DNA of 64,000 nt, taken from Chloroflexota bacterium (lineage in GTDB: Bacteria; Chloroflexota; Dehalococcoidia; Tepidiformales; Tepidiformaceae). The position numbers were made by a program, and so were the translations under genes. The stretch spans positions 124,001 through 188,000 of the forward strand of contig JACRBT010000001.1 of assembly GCA_016234445.1 (NCBI GenBank), read 5' to 3'. The notes under the pieces are model-generated. The model saw only the letters and a list, made by a program, of their open reading frames with translations. It was not told where the DNA came from and made no database searches. Of this stretch, positions 34,878 to 45,519 are shown in pieces (the stretch's first letter is position 1; each line of letters begins with the position of its first letter).

Positions 34878-34883
34878 ATCCTA
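34878..34883 (-). promoter_or_regulatory. -10 box, leaderless start of the GMC gene
   Basis: On the minus strand TAGGAT ends 6 bases before the ATG at 34871. There is no Shine-Dalgarno. Confidence 0.45.
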
Positions 34884-34935
34884 CCGCAGAGCGGCCAACT
34901 CGGTGCGTGCGAGGCGGTCAGGTCTCGGCATGTGG

Positions 34936-34941
34936 TACTGT
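34936..34941 (+). promoter_or_regulatory. Extended -10 box, leaderless start of the kinase-fold gene
   Basis: TGG-TACTGT ends 6 bases before a GTG at 34948, which fixes the start of the following gene. The divergent GMC -10 box is only 52 bp away. Confidence 0.45.
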
Positions 34942-34947
34942 CGCGGC

Positions 34948-35991
34948 GTGACTGCCGTGCGCGCCGACCACCTCGATGAACTGATCAGCCTCGAACTGCT
35001 GGGGAGCGTGGCTGGCCGCCCAGCTGAGTCCGTGGAGTCGCAGCCGCTGAACGCTCCCGGCTATTCGGGGGCGTCCCTCAGCCGGCTGCTCGTCCATCAC
35101 GGCGACGGAACTCCCACGTCGCTGGTGCTCAAACGCGTCCAACTGGGGGCGAACTGGGTCGCCGACAGGACCGGCGACGCCGTTGGACGGGAGGCTGCCC
35201 TGCTGGGGGAGCCGGCGCTGGATGACGTTTGGAGCGTCTTCGCCTCCCCGTATCGTGCCTACGCGCGGGATGGCAGCGAGGTGGCGCTGCTGATGGAGGA
35301 CCTGACGGACCACCTGTTGCCGGACGTCGACGAGCCGCTCACTATGGAGCAGGAAGACGGCCTGCTTACCGCGCTCGCGAGCCTGCATGCGGTGTTCTGG
35401 GAGAGCGCTGTGCTCCAGATCGGCTGGCTGGCGTCGCCGCGCCAGGTCCTTGGAGTCCTCGCGGCGGAAACGTTGCCGGGCAACACCACCGACGGGGAAA
35501 CGACCGCCGTACCCGGACTGGCGATGCAGGGTTGGGCACGGGCGTTTTCGATGCTCCCGGAAGCGGCAGCGGCGGTCCTGCGCCGGCCGATCGCTTCGAC
35601 AGTGGCCGAATACAGCGACCTCCCCCGCACGCTCCTCCACGGCGACGCGAAGGTTGCGAACTTCGCTATCATGCCGGGCGGGCGAGTCGCCGCGTTCGAT
35701 TGGGCTTTGATGGGAGCCGGGCCCTGCGGCATGGACCTCGGCTGGTACCTCGCGATCAACGCCAGCCGGCTGGCGCGGCCAAAGGAGGCTGTGATCGCCC
35801 GCTACCGGGAATTGTTGGAGACGGCCCGCGGTGAGCCGCTGGCGCACGGTGTTTGGGAGCGGCTCGAGAGGCTCGCGGTCGTCACGGGGGCGCACATGCT
35901 GCTCTGGTCCAAGGCCCCCGCCGGTGATGGCGACGAGAAGACGGCGGCGGAGTGGGAGTGGTGGGTCGAGCGGCTGGCTGCGTTGCGCTGA
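34948..35991 (+). CDS. Aminoglycoside phosphotransferase-like (APH/EcKinase) family protein
   Basis: This 347-residue protein-kinase-like fold protein has the catalytic loop LLHGDAKVANF and the metal-binding AFDWALMGAGPCGMDLGW, plus VALLMEDL in the N-lobe. This group phosphorylates small molecules. It need not confer drug resistance, and many environmental members act on ecdysteroid-like or choline-like compounds. The GTG start is chosen because it lies at the expected +1 of an extended -10 promoter. An in-frame ATG 15 codons upstream would lie before the promoter. Confidence 0.75.
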   Translation: MTAVRADHLDELISLELLGSVAGRPAESVESQPLNAPGYSGASLSRLLVHHGDGTPTSLVLKRVQLGANWVADRTGDAVGREAALLGEPALDDVWSVFASPYRAYARDGSEVALLMEDLTDHLLPDVDEPLTMEQEDGLLTALASLHAVFWESAVLQIGWLASPRQVLGVLAAETLPGNTTDGETTAVPGLAMQGWARAFSMLPEAAAAVLRRPIASTVAEYSDLPRTLLHGDAKVANFAIMPGGRVAAFDWALMGAGPCGMDLGWYLAINASRLARPKEAVIARYRELLETARGEPLAHGVWERLERLAVVTGAHMLLWSKAPAGDGDEKTAAEWEWWVERLAALR

Positions 35992-36042
35992 CGCCGGATC
36001 GAAGGGCTGGTTCGGGCGACCTGAGCCGGGGCGCCCGCGGCC

Positions 36043-37206
36043 TCACGGGCCAGCGCGCGCGACGGCAGGTACGATGACGCGCTTCGGGAGGTAAGCCACA
36101 TGAATGCAGAGGAGGAATGGGGAGGACCCTTCGCCCAGGACAACTTTGTTACCAGGGGAGGGAGAAACGGGCGGAAGCGCCGCACAGGGGTCCGGGAGAG
36201 GGATACCCCCAGGGCCCCAAAGTCCGTATCCGATTATGTGCCATCCCGGGGAAGTCGCCCGGAACGAAATGGACGCCGACCCCGGGGGCGGGATCGTCAC
36301 CACCGGGAGGACTCGGGTGGCCGAGCCCGGCGTGAGGGAGATGGTTCTTAGGCTCCCAAGGACCTCGACTTCGAAGGTGCCGCCGGGGTGACCGACCGAG
36401 CTGGTTATCACCCCCACGATAAGGCCACGGGGCAAGTCGGGAGAGTAGTAGACGGCCTCCACACAGAGCAGGTACCGGTCTGGGCCGGCGGGCACTGGGG
36501 GCCCTTTGGTGCCTCGTAGGCAGGTGGCCTGCCCGGTGGGGTCGTCGACAAGTGATTGCCTGGTAACCCACCAATTCACCGGCGTCGAGATATTGGCCAC
36601 GCCCACCGAGGAGGCCGGAACGAGCACTTCGATGACACTCGACGATGACTGGTCTTTCTGGAGGCGAACGGTGATCTGCTGGCCCGTGCTCAAGGTGACC
36701 CCGAAGTCGGCGACGGGGTGGATTGGGGTGAGAGTGGTAACTCCAAGCCGGAGGATACGTGACCCTGTGGACGATGCGTAGCCGTTCTTGATGCACACCA
36801 GGTACGGAGTTGATCCGGCCGGGATGATGTTTGCGGCCCCGTAGGAGAGACCATCGCCGCACACCGCGACGCCGGACGGATCTGGCACGAGCGCGTATCC
36901 CTGGTTGCTCCAGCCCGCGGGCCATGTGGACTCTGCAATCCCGACTGTCACCGTGGGCATCGTCTTGACGAGCGGGTTACTACGGCTGGCGCCTGGCGCC
37001 AGCTGAAGACTGAAACTGCCGACGCCGGAACCTATGGAGCCGCCAAACGTCCCCCCGGGATGGTCGGGAGAGGCTGCAACCTTGACGACCTTGAGTTGGC
37101 GGGTTTCCGGAGCGGGTGCAGAGTCAGCGTGGCGGGGGGCGACCGAGACGATGCCCTCCAAGCACAGGACAGCGAGCAAGAGAACAACGACTCGGCACCA
37201 GCCCAT
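36043..37206 (-). CDS. Secreted protein with three tandem Cys-pair repeats
   Basis: This 387-residue protein has a signal peptide (about 1-30, CRVVVLLLAVLCLEGIVSVA). The rest is three copies of a ~105-residue beta-rich module (about 38-144, 150-254, 262-372). Each ends with a Cys, a short loop and the phrase PAGxxxYLLCxxxxY; Cys pairs are 116/138, 229/248 and 341/367. It is Ser/Thr/Val/Pro-rich and likely extracellular or wall-associated. I do not recognise the family. G+C appears lower than in neighbouring genes, suggesting recent acquisition. The ATG follows a TATCGT box by 6 bases. Confidence 0.7.
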   Translation of the reverse strand: MGWCRVVVLLLAVLCLEGIVSVAPRHADSAPAPETRQLKVVKVAASPDHPGGTFGGSIGSGVGSFSLQLAPGASRSNPLVKTMPTVTVGIAESTWPAGWSNQGYALVPDPSGVAVCGDGLSYGAANIIPAGSTPYLVCIKNGYASSTGSRILRLGVTTLTPIHPVADFGVTLSTGQQITVRLQKDQSSSSVIEVLVPASSVGVANISTPVNWWVTRQSLVDDPTGQATCLRGTKGPPVPAGPDRYLLCVEAVYYSPDLPRGLIVGVITSSVGHPGGTFEVEVLGSLRTISLTPGSATRVLPVVTIPPPGSASISFRATSPGWHIIGYGLWGPGGIPLPDPCAALPPVSPSPGNKVVLGEGSSPFLLCIHVAYLPKRVIVPAVARAGP

Positions 37207-37212
37207 GCCGTC

Positions 37213-37218
37213 ACGATA
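37213..37218 (-). promoter_or_regulatory. -10 box, leaderless start of the secreted repeat protein gene
   Basis: On the minus strand TATCGT ends 6 bases before the ATG at 37206. No ribosome site is present. Confidence 0.4.
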
Positions 37219-37282
37219 TCCCCAGGATGGCAGATGTCAGCGGGCGGATAGGCCCGCGCTGCCGGGCCTATCGACCCGAAAC

Positions 37283-38344
37283 TTAGCGGTCGGGGGTGGG
37301 GAAGAGGCCGACGAGGTTTTCTTCTTCCGTGGGGAGGCTGCGCTTGATCACTTCGAGGTGGTCGAGGGCGACGCCCGCGCCAATAGCGACGCATTCGAGG
37401 GGGTTGTCGGCCACGTAGCAGGGGACGCCGGTCTCCTGGGTGAGGAGTTCGTCCATGTGGCGGAGGAGGGCGCCGCCGCCGGTGAGGACGATGCCGCGGT
37501 CGATGACGTCAGCGGCGAGTTCGGGCGGGGTCTTTTCGAGGACGGCGCGGACGGTCTGGACGATGGTGCCGAGGCAGTCCTGGATGGCCTGGGCGACTTC
37601 GAGGCTGTTCAGGGTGATGGTCTTGGGGAGGCCGCTCAACTGGTCACGGCCGCGGACCTGGGTGCTCAGGCCCTCGTCGATGGGGATGGCGCTACCGACG
37701 GCGATCTTGACCTCTTCGGCCGTCTTTTCGCCGATGATGAGGTTGTGGCGGCGGCGGACGTAGGCCATCACGGCCTCGTCGATGCGGTCGCCGGCCATGC
37801 GGACGGATTCGCTGACGACGATGCCGTAGAGCGAGATGACGGCGGCTTCGGTGCGTCCGCCGCCGATGTTGACGACCATGTTGCCGCGGGCGGTACCGAT
37901 CGGGATGCGGGCGCCGATAGCGGCAGCGAGCGGCTCGGGGACGAGGTGCGCGGGCTTGCGGGCGCCGGCCTGCTCGGCGGCGTCACGGACGGCGCGCTGT
38001 TCGACGCTGGTCACGCCGGCGGGGACGGTCACCATCACCTCCGGGCGGATGAGGTTGAAGCGCCCGGTGATGATGCCGATGAAGTAGCGGAGCATCGCCT
38101 CGGTGGTCAGGTAGTCGGCGATGACGCCGTCGCGCATGGGGCGAATCACGCTGATCGAACCGGGTGTGCGGCCCTGCATGGCGCGGGCTTCGTTCCCGAC
38201 GGCGACGATGGCGTTGTCGCGGTTGTGGCGGGCGACGACGGAGGGCTCGTTGACGACGATGCCCTGGCCCTTCACGTAGACGAGGATGTTCGCCGTGCCG
38301 AGGTCGATCCCGGCCTTCTTGGAGGTGAGGAATTCCATGGCCAT
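37283..38344 (-). CDS. mreB: Rod-shape-determining actin MreB
   Basis: This 353-residue actin-fold ATPase has the phosphate-1 motif [27 protein letters not shown], the phosphate-2 motif [15 protein letters not shown] and the adenosine motif [14 protein letters not shown]. It guides lateral wall synthesis. Its ATG overlaps the murA stop (TGATG). MreC/MreD are not adjacent. A single MreB behind murA is common after atp operons. Confidence 0.95.
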   Translation of the reverse strand: MAMEFLTSKKAGIDLGTANILVYVKGQGIVVNEPSVVARHNRDNAIVAVGNEARAMQGRTPGSISVIRPMRDGVIADYLTTEAMLRYFIGIITGRFNLIRPEVMVTVPAGVTSVEQRAVRDAAEQAGARKPAHLVPEPLAAAIGARIPIGTARGNMVVNIGGGRTEAAVISLYGIVVSESVRMAGDRIDEAVMAYVRRRHNLIIGEKTAEEVKIAVGSAIPIDEGLSTQVRGRDQLSGLPKTITLNSLEVAQAIQDCLGTIVQTVRAVLEKTPPELAADVIDRGIVLTGGGALLRHMDELLTQETGVPCYVADNPLECVAIGAGVALDHLEVIKRSLPTEEENLVGLFPTPDR

Positions 38345-39627
38345 CAGGCGCGCTCAATCTGGACGCCGAGCGCCCGAAGCTTGTCGTCGAGGTGTTCGTA
38401 GCCGCGGTCGAGGTGGTAGACCTCGTCGATGACGGTCTGGCCCTGTGCGACAAGGGCGGCGAGGAGGACGGCGGCGCCGGCGCGGACATCGAGGGCGCGG
38501 ACGTGGGCGCCGTGGAGCTGGGTGGGGCCGCTGACGATGGCGGAGGAGCCGGTGCTGACGATTTCGGCGCCCATCTTGCGGAGTTCGCCGACGTAGAGCA
38601 TGCGGTTGTCGAAGACGCGCTCGTGGATGATGGAGACGCCGGTGGCCTGGGTGAGGAGAGCGGCCATTGGGGCGTGGAGGTCGGTCGCGAGACCCGGGTA
38701 GGGGAGGGCCTGAAAGCTGGTCGCGTGGATGGCGCCGTGGCGGGCGACGCGGAGGCCGCCTTCGCACGCTTCGATCGTGGCGCCGGTGGCCCTGAGCTTG
38801 GCGAGAAGGGCGTCCATGACTGCAACGGGGGCGGCCTGGAGTTCGAGGTCACCACCGGTCATGACGGCGGCGATGGCGAAGGTGCCGGCCTCTATGCGGT
38901 CGGGCATGACGGCGATCTCGGCGCCGTGGAGTTCGGGCACACCTTCGATTTCGAGCATCTGGCTGCCGATGCCGGAGATGCGGGCGCCCATCGCGTTCAG
39001 GAGGTGACAGAGTTCCTGGACCTCGGGCTCGGTGGCGGCATTGACGATGGTGCTGTGCCCCCGGGCGAGGGTGGCGGCCATCATCACGTTCTGGGTGCCG
39101 GAAACGGAGGGGTAGTCCATGAAGACGCGGGCGCCGTGGAGACTTCCGGGGCCGCCCGGGGCTTCGGCGACGAAGCGCTCACCCTGGCGGCTGACCTTCG
39201 CGCCCATGGCCTGGAACCCGCCGAGGTGGACGTCGATGGGGCGCTGGCCGATGACATCGCCGCCCGGGGGCGAGGATGAGGCGAAGCCGTGACGGGTGAG
39301 CAGGGGGCCCATGATCTGGAATGAGGCCCGGTTTTCGGTGATGAGCTCGGTTGGGGCGTCGAAAACGTTGACGCCGCGGGCGTTGAGCCGGAGGCGGCCG
39401 TTGGGGCTGCGTTCGATGGAGGCGCCGATGCTGGTGAGGAGCTCGCCGAGGGTGTCGACGTCACTGATCGCGGGGACGTTGGTGAGGACGACGTCTTCGC
39501 CGGTGAGGAGGGAGGCGCACATCTGGGCGAGGGCGGCGTTCTTGGCGCCGGAGATGCGGACGGCGCCGCGCAGAACCGTACCGCCCTGGACAACGTACCT
39601 TGGGCCACGCGCGCGCTGAGTGGTCAT
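38344..39627 (-). CDS. murA: UDP-N-acetylglucosamine 1-carboxyvinyltransferase, Asp active-site variant
   Basis: This 427-residue enzyme is the first committed step of peptidoglycan synthesis. [10 protein letters not shown] carries the substrate Lys29/Asn30. The active-site loop reads [12 protein letters not shown]: Asp124 stands where most MurA have Cys, as in Mycobacterium tuberculosis and Chlamydia, where the change gives fosfomycin insensitivity. The start is the ATG giving [13 protein letters not shown]. An in-frame start 21 codons upstream would run into the interspersed repeat. A TATCCT box lies 9 bases before the ATG. Confidence 0.95.
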   Translation of the reverse strand: MTTQRARGPRYVVQGGTVLRGAVRISGAKNAALAQMCASLLTGEDVVLTNVPAISDVDTLGELLTSIGASIERSPNGRLRLNARGVNVFDAPTELITENRASFQIMGPLLTRHGFASSSPPGGDVIGQRPIDVHLGGFQAMGAKVSRQGERFVAEAPGGPGSLHGARVFMDYPSVSGTQNVMMAATLARGHSTIVNAATEPEVQELCHLLNAMGARISGIGSQMLEIEGVPELHGAEIAVMPDRIEAGTFAIAAVMTGGDLELQAAPVAVMDALLAKLRATGATIEACEGGLRVARHGAIHATSFQALPYPGLATDLHAPMAALLTQATGVSIIHERVFDNRMLYVGELRKMGAEIVSTGSSAIVSGPTQLHGAHVRALDVRAGAAVLLAALVAQGQTVIDEVYHLDRGYEHLDDKLRALGVQIERA

Positions 39628-39667
39628 TCGCAGTTGAGGATAGGCCCCGTCGATTCGTTGGGGCAAA

Positions 39668-39713
39668 CCCTCACCCCCCGGCCCCCTCATCCCGCTTCGC
39701 GGGAGAGGGGGAG
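39668..39713. repeat. Interspersed hairpin repeat, copy B
   Basis: CCCTCACCCCCCGGCCCC followed by the hairpin ATCCCGCTTCGCGGGAGAGG, between the atpC stop and murA. It has the same architecture as copies A and C with a different stem sequence (compensated bases), so the structure appears to be kept. Confidence 0.75.
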
Positions 39714-39725
39714 TGCGGTGCGGTC

Positions 39726-40172
39726 CTAGCGTGGGCCGGGCGACGGGTAGCCGAGGCGGCGCTTGCGGCCGGCGACCTTGAGCCGGATGGATGAGCGCTG
39801 GAGGGCCGCGAGGGCGCGGGCGAGGTCGATGTCGCCGCCGTGGCCTTCGCGGGCGGCGCGGACGCGGCCCTCGGCACGGGCGCGCGCCTCCTCGGCCCGG
39901 GCGATGTCGATCTCCTCGGCGGCTTCGGCGGCGTCGGCGAGGATGGTGACGCGGTCGTTGCGGACTTCCATGAAGCCGCCGGTGATGACGAAGCTCTCCT
40001 CGTCGTTGCCGCGGCGGAAGACAAGTTCCCCGGGGGCGAGGGTCGTCATCAGCGGGGCGTGACGGGGAAGAATGCCAAGCTGGCCTTCTGTCCCCGGCAC
40101 GATGAGCATGTCGACGCCAGACTCGGTCCGGACGACGCGCTCGGCAGTGACGATTTCGACGGTGAGTGGCAC
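39726..40172 (-). CDS. atpC: ATP synthase F1 epsilon subunit
   Basis: This 148-residue protein has an N-terminal beta-sandwich with VPGTEGQLGILPRHAPLMT and GGFMEVRNDRVTILAD, then a two-helix C-terminal domain (about 85-130, EEARARAEGRVRAA). It connects the rotor to F1 and can inhibit ATP hydrolysis. A basic tail (GRKRRLGYPSPGPR) is unusual. It lies 3 bp after atpD. Confidence 0.9.
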   Translation of the reverse strand: MPLTVEIVTAERVVRTESGVDMLIVPGTEGQLGILPRHAPLMTTLAPGELVFRRGNDEESFVITGGFMEVRNDRVTILADAAEAAEEIDIARAEEARARAEGRVRAAREGHGGDIDLARALAALQRSSIRLKVAGRKRRLGYPSPGPR

Positions 40173-40175
40173 GGC

Positions 40176-41618
<1,443 letters not shown>

Positions 41619-42362
41619 TTAGTTCTTGGCGCCGAAGCCCTGAAGGCGTTCGGCCATATCCGGGCCTGCGCCCGGGCTTGTTCGACGTTCGTATGCGAGC
41701 CCTTCGGCAAGCGTGTATTGCTGTCCTTCGTTCACCAGCCGCTTGTCGGCGCGCAGGGTGTGCCAGGAGTTGGCCACCATTTCCGCGGCGAGCGCGGTGG
41801 TGGCGGTGGCGAGATCGGCGTCGGCAACGCAGCGGTTGGCGAGGCCGATGGCGGTCGCCTCGGGGCCGGCGACGGGCCGCCCGCTGAACATCATCTCCTT
41901 GGCCTTGAGGGGACCAATGCGGCGAGGGAGGCGCTGGCTCATGCCCCAGGTGGGGGTCATCGACCACTTGCCGTGGGTGTCGGCGAAGCGGGCGGATTCG
42001 GCGCAGATGAGCAGGTCGCAGGCGAGGGCGAGCTCGAGGGCGCCTGTGTAGCAGTGGCCGTGGACGGAGGCGATGACCGGCTGGGGGAGGGCTTCGATGG
42101 CGTCGAGGGTCTCTGCCTGGAAGGTGGGCGAGGGTGCGCGTTCGCCGGCCTGGATGGCGCGGATGTCGTTGCCGGCGGAAAAGGAGCGCCCGGCCCCCTG
42201 GAGGATGACGCAGCCGACGCTCTCCGTGGCGGCGGCGATGGCATCGAGGTGGGCGCGGAGCTCAACGAAGAGCGCCGGGCTGAGGGCGTTGAGCGCCTCG
42301 GGGCGGTTGAGGGTGAGGGTGGCGACGCCGCCGTTCTCTTCGCGAAGCACGAGACCGGTCAT
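41619..42362 (-). CDS. Enoyl-CoA hydratase/isomerase (crotonase) family protein inside the atp operon
   Basis: This 247-residue crotonase-fold protein has the oxyanion-hole motifs GRSFSAGNDI (about 59-68) and HGHCYTGALELALACD. Glu110 matches the first catalytic Glu of crotonase. The second (usually in FGxPE) is absent; the region reads FADTHGKWSMTP. So it is probably an isomerase, a hydrolase or another member rather than a classical hydratase. The start is the ATG overlapping the HAD stop (ATGA). It sits between atpG/HAD and atpD on the same strand. Confidence 0.85.
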   Translation of the reverse strand: MTGLVLREENGGVATLTLNRPEALNALSPALFVELRAHLDAIAAATESVGCVILQGAGRSFSAGNDIRAIQAGERAPSPTFQAETLDAIEALPQPVIASVHGHCYTGALELALACDLLICAESARFADTHGKWSMTPTWGMSQRLPRRIGPLKAKEMMFSGRPVAGPEATAIGLANRCVADADLATATTALAAEMVANSWHTLRADKRLVNEGQQYTLAEGLAYERRTSPGAGPDMAERLQGFGAKN

Positions 42363-43012
42363 ACGGGAACCCCCAGGATGTGTTCGAGGTCGACGTGGAG
42401 GAGAGACTCCAGCACGCGATGGGGGTCCGGGAGGGGCAGGTCGCGGGTGAACTCCGTGAGGACGGCCCAGCACTCCATCCCGGCGTTGCGGGCGGACTGG
42501 ATGCCGGCGGGCGCGTCTTCGATGGCGAGGCACTTCGTCGCGTCGACGCCGAGGCGGCTGGCGGCGAGGAGGTAGATCGCGGGGTCGGGCTTGCCTTCGC
42601 TCACGTCGCTGCCGGTGACGGTGACATCGAAGGCGTCGTGGAGGCCGAGGCGGTCGAGGCAGGCTTCGACCCAGGGCTGGATGCTCGACGAGGCGACGGC
42701 GCGAGGGATGCCGGCGTCGGCGAGGGCGCGGACGAATTCGACGGCGCCGGGGAGGGGCCTGCTGTGCGTGCGGTACTGGTCGAGGATGAGGCCGCGGTAG
42801 CGGTCGCTGTAGTAGTCCTTCGGGCGGCCGAGGCCGAGGTCGCGGATCATCTCGCTCCAGCCGGACTTCGTGCCCATGTAGGGCTTGTAGTCTTCGAGAG
42901 AGATGGATCGGCCCTCTTCGCCGAGGAGCTGGTTCACGGCGCGGAAATGCAGCGGCTCGCCGTCCACGAGGACGCCGTCCATGTCGAAGATGACCGCTGC
43001 GAACCTTGCCAG
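42359..43012 (-). CDS. HAD-superfamily phosphatase/phosphoglucomutase-like protein, probable CTG start
   Basis: This 217-residue HAD protein has motif I (FDMDGVLVD), motif II (VASSS), motif III/IV (GKPDPAIYLLAA, IEDAPAGIQSA) as in beta-phosphoglucomutase-type phosphatases. An ATG at 42982 would begin inside motif I and lose the nucleophile Asp. No ATG, GTG or TTG is open upstream. A CTG at 43012 lies six bases after GGAGG and gives (M)ARFAAVIFDMDG, a normal HAD N-terminus. The site overlaps the atpG stop, so translation is coupled. Confidence 0.8.
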   Translation of the reverse strand: MARFAAVIFDMDGVLVDGEPLHFRAVNQLLGEEGRSISLEDYKPYMGTKSGWSEMIRDLGLGRPKDYYSDRYRGLILDQYRTHSRPLPGAVEFVRALADAGIPRAVASSSIQPWVEACLDRLGLHDAFDVTVTGSDVSEGKPDPAIYLLAASRLGVDATKCLAIEDAPAGIQSARNAGMECWAVLTEFTRDLPLPDPHRVLESLLHVDLEHILGVPV

Positions 43013-43013
43013 C

Positions 43014-43892
43014 CTATTCCTCCAGTGCCGCGGCCCCGCCGACGATGTCGAGCAGCTCGGTGGTGATCTGCTCCTGGCGCGCCTTGTTGTAGGTGAGGGT
43101 GAGGTCGCGCTGGATTTCGAGGGCGTTGTCGGTGGCGTTCTTCATGGCGACCATGCGGGCGGACTGTTCGCTCGCGGCCGATTCGAGGACCGCGGAGTAG
43201 ATCTGCATCTCAATGTAGCGCGGCAGCAGGCGTTCGAGGACCTGGTCCGGCGAGGGTTCGAAGATGTAGCCGGCGCGGAACTCTTCGGCCTGCTCCAGCG
43301 AATCCATGCGCGGGGGAGCGATCGGCAGGATCTGGCGGACGGTGGGGCGCTGGTTCGCGGTCGAAACGAACTCGGCGTAGCTCAGGTAGACGCGGTCGAT
43401 CGTGCCGGCCAGGTAGTCCTGCATGATGACGCGGGAAATGGCGCTGGTCTCGGCCTGGGTTGGGTAGTCGCCCATCTCCGTGAACTCGGCGGTGACCTGG
43501 GCGCGGGCGCGGACGAAGAAGTCGCGGCCCTTCTTGCCGACTGCGACGACGGCGGCGGGTTCTTCGGCGGTGGCGACGAAGGTGCCGGCGCTGCGGTTGA
43601 GGTTGGAATTGAGGCCGCCGCAGAGGCCGCGGTTGGGGGTGATGTGGAGGAGGCCGATGTTCTTGACGGGGCGCGATTCGAGGAGCGGGTGGCGGGCTTC
43701 GTCTTCGCCGCCGGCGTTAGTGGCCAGGCCCGCGAGCACGAGTTGGAGCTTCTCCGCGTAGGGGCGCGACTGGAGGGCACGGTCCTGGGCGCGGCGCATC
43801 TTGGAGGCAGCCACGAGTTGCAGGGCGTTCGTGATCTTCGTCGTGCTCTTGACGCTGGTGATGCGGCGCTTGAGTTCGCGAATCGTCGCCAT
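43014..43892 (-). CDS. atpG: ATP synthase F1 gamma subunit
   Basis: This 292-residue rotor shaft protein has the N-terminal coiled coil (IRELKRRITSVKSTTKITNALQ at residues 4-25), the central Rossmann-like domain with GLCGGLN, and the C-terminal coil ending with EITTELLDIVGG-type sequence. No inserted regulatory loop is seen. An 82-bp gap to atpA contains a GGGCGG/CCGCCC hairpin. Confidence 0.95.
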   Translation of the reverse strand: MATIRELKRRITSVKSTTKITNALQLVAASKMRRAQDRALQSRPYAEKLQLVLAGLATNAGGEDEARHPLLESRPVKNIGLLHITPNRGLCGGLNSNLNRSAGTFVATAEEPAAVVAVGKKGRDFFVRARAQVTAEFTEMGDYPTQAETSAISRVIMQDYLAGTIDRVYLSYAEFVSTANQRPTVRQILPIAPPRMDSLEQAEEFRAGYIFEPSPDQVLERLLPRYIEMQIYSAVLESAASEQSARMVAMKNATDNALEIQRDLTLTYNKARQEQITTELLDIVGGAAALEE

Positions 43893-43974
43893 CGGCAGGT
43901 TTCCCGTTTGGTGGGGGCGGAGGATTTCCCCCGCCCGGCGTCATGGATTCCCGGCGTGCCGGGCGAGGGTTGGC

Positions 43975-45477
43975 CTAGAAGGGCACGGTCTGCTTGAAGG
44001 AGGCGATCGCCTTCTTCAGGGCTTCGGAGACGTCAGGGGACATCTCGCGCTTGGTGCGGATGAGTTCTTTGAGTTCGGGGTGGTTGCTGGCGAGGAACTT
44101 GCGGAACTCGACTTCGAAGGACTGGACCTTGTTGACGGGGACGTCGTCGAGGAAGCCTTCGTTGAGGGCGTAGATGATGCCCACTTCGTCCGCGAGGTCG
44201 CGGGGCGCGAACTGGGGCTGTTTGAGGACTTCGGTCACGCGGAGGCCGCGGTCGATCTGGCGCCGGGTCGTGGCGTCGAGGTCGCTGGTGCCGAACTGGG
44301 CGAAGGCCTGGAGCGCGGCGAACTGGGCGTGGTCGAGCTTCAGCGAACCGGAGACGGACTTCATGACTTTCGTCTGGGCCGAGGAACCGACGCGGCTCAC
44401 CGAGATACCCACGTTCATCGCGGGCCGGATGCCGGCGTTGAAGAGGTCGGATTCGAGGAAGATCTGGCCGTCGGTGATGGAGATGACGTTCGTCGGGATG
44501 TAGGCGGAGACGTCGTTCGCCTGGGTTTCGATGATCGGCAGGGCGGTCAGGGAGCCGCCGGCTTCCAGCTTCGCCGCCCGTTCGAGGAGGCGGCTGTGGA
44601 GGTAGAAGACGTCGCCGGGGTAAGCCTCGCGGCCTGGCGGGCGGCGGAGGAGGAGCGAGATCTGGCGGTAGGCCCAGGCGTGCTTGCTCAGGTCGTCATA
44701 GACGATGAGGGCGTCGCGGCCGCTTTCCATGATCTCTTCGCCCATGGCGCAACCGGAGTACGGGGCAAGGTACTGGAGGGCGGCGGAGTCCGAGGCGTTG
44801 GCGGCGACGACGATGGTGTGCTCCATCGCGCCGTACTCTTCGAGGAGACCGACGACCTGGGCCACCTTGCCGGCCTTCTGGCCGATGGCGACGTAGATGC
44901 AGACGAGGTCGCCGCCCTTCTGGTTGATGATGGTGTCGAGGGCGATGGTGCTCTTGCCGGTCGAGCGGTCACCGATGATGAGTTCGCGCTGGCCGCGGCC
45001 GATGGGGATCATGGAGTCGATCGCCTTGATCCCGGTCTGGACAGGGGTGTTCACGCTCTTGCGAAGGGTGACGCCGGGGGCGATGCGCTCGACGGGGCGG
45101 GTGCGGCCGGAGTTGATGGGGCCCTTGCCGTCGATGGGGTTGCCGAGGGGGTCAACGACGCGGCCGATGAGAGCGTCGCCAACGGGGACTTCGATGATGC
45201 GGCCGGTGGCGCGCACCTCGTCGCCTTCCTTGATGTCCTCGTATTCGCCGAGCACCACGGCGCTGACGGATTCTTCTTCAAGGTTCATGGCGATGCCCAT
45301 GGACCCGTTGGAGAATTCGAGCAGTTCCGAGTACATGGCGCCCGAGAGGCCGTGCACCCGCGCCACGCCATCGCCGGCCTCGATCACGGTGCCGACGTCG
45401 GTGGAGACGACGCTGGTGCCAAAGCCTTCGATCTGCTCGCGCAGGATAGACGCGATTTCGTCGGCGCGTACTGCCAT
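43975..45477 (-). CDS. atpA: ATP synthase F1 alpha subunit
   Basis: This 500-residue non-catalytic nucleotide-binding subunit has Walker [26 protein letters not shown], and the arginine-finger region with [13 protein letters not shown]. It is normal in length. AAGGAAGGG precedes the ATG by six bases. Confidence 0.97.
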   Translation of the reverse strand: MAVRADEIASILREQIEGFGTSVVSTDVGTVIEAGDGVARVHGLSGAMYSELLEFSNGSMGIAMNLEEESVSAVVLGEYEDIKEGDEVRATGRIIEVPVGDALIGRVVDPLGNPIDGKGPINSGRTRPVERIAPGVTLRKSVNTPVQTGIKAIDSMIPIGRGQRELIIGDRSTGKSTIALDTIINQKGGDLVCIYVAIGQKAGKVAQVVGLLEEYGAMEHTIVVAANASDSAALQYLAPYSGCAMGEEIMESGRDALIVYDDLSKHAWAYRQISLLLRRPPGREAYPGDVFYLHSRLLERAAKLEAGGSLTALPIIETQANDVSAYIPTNVISITDGQIFLESDLFNAGIRPAMNVGISVSRVGSSAQTKVMKSVSGSLKLDHAQFAALQAFAQFGTSDLDATTRRQIDRGLRVTEVLKQPQFAPRDLADEVGIIYALNEGFLDDVPVNKVQSFEVEFRKFLASNHPELKELIRTKREMSPDVSEALKKAIASFKQTVPF

Positions 45478-45519
45478 TGCGACCCTTCCTTACTTCTCGT
45501 TACAAAGTTGCCGGGCGGC

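Noticed and set aside
34903-34947. ATG start 15 codons upstream of the kinase-fold gene
   Set aside because: It would lie upstream of the extended -10 box that ends 6 bases before the GTG at 34948, and it adds no conserved sequence.
34948-35991. Calling the APH-like gene an antibiotic resistance gene
   Set aside because: Only the general kinase-fold motifs are present; the family covers many metabolic kinases and nothing in the context indicates resistance.
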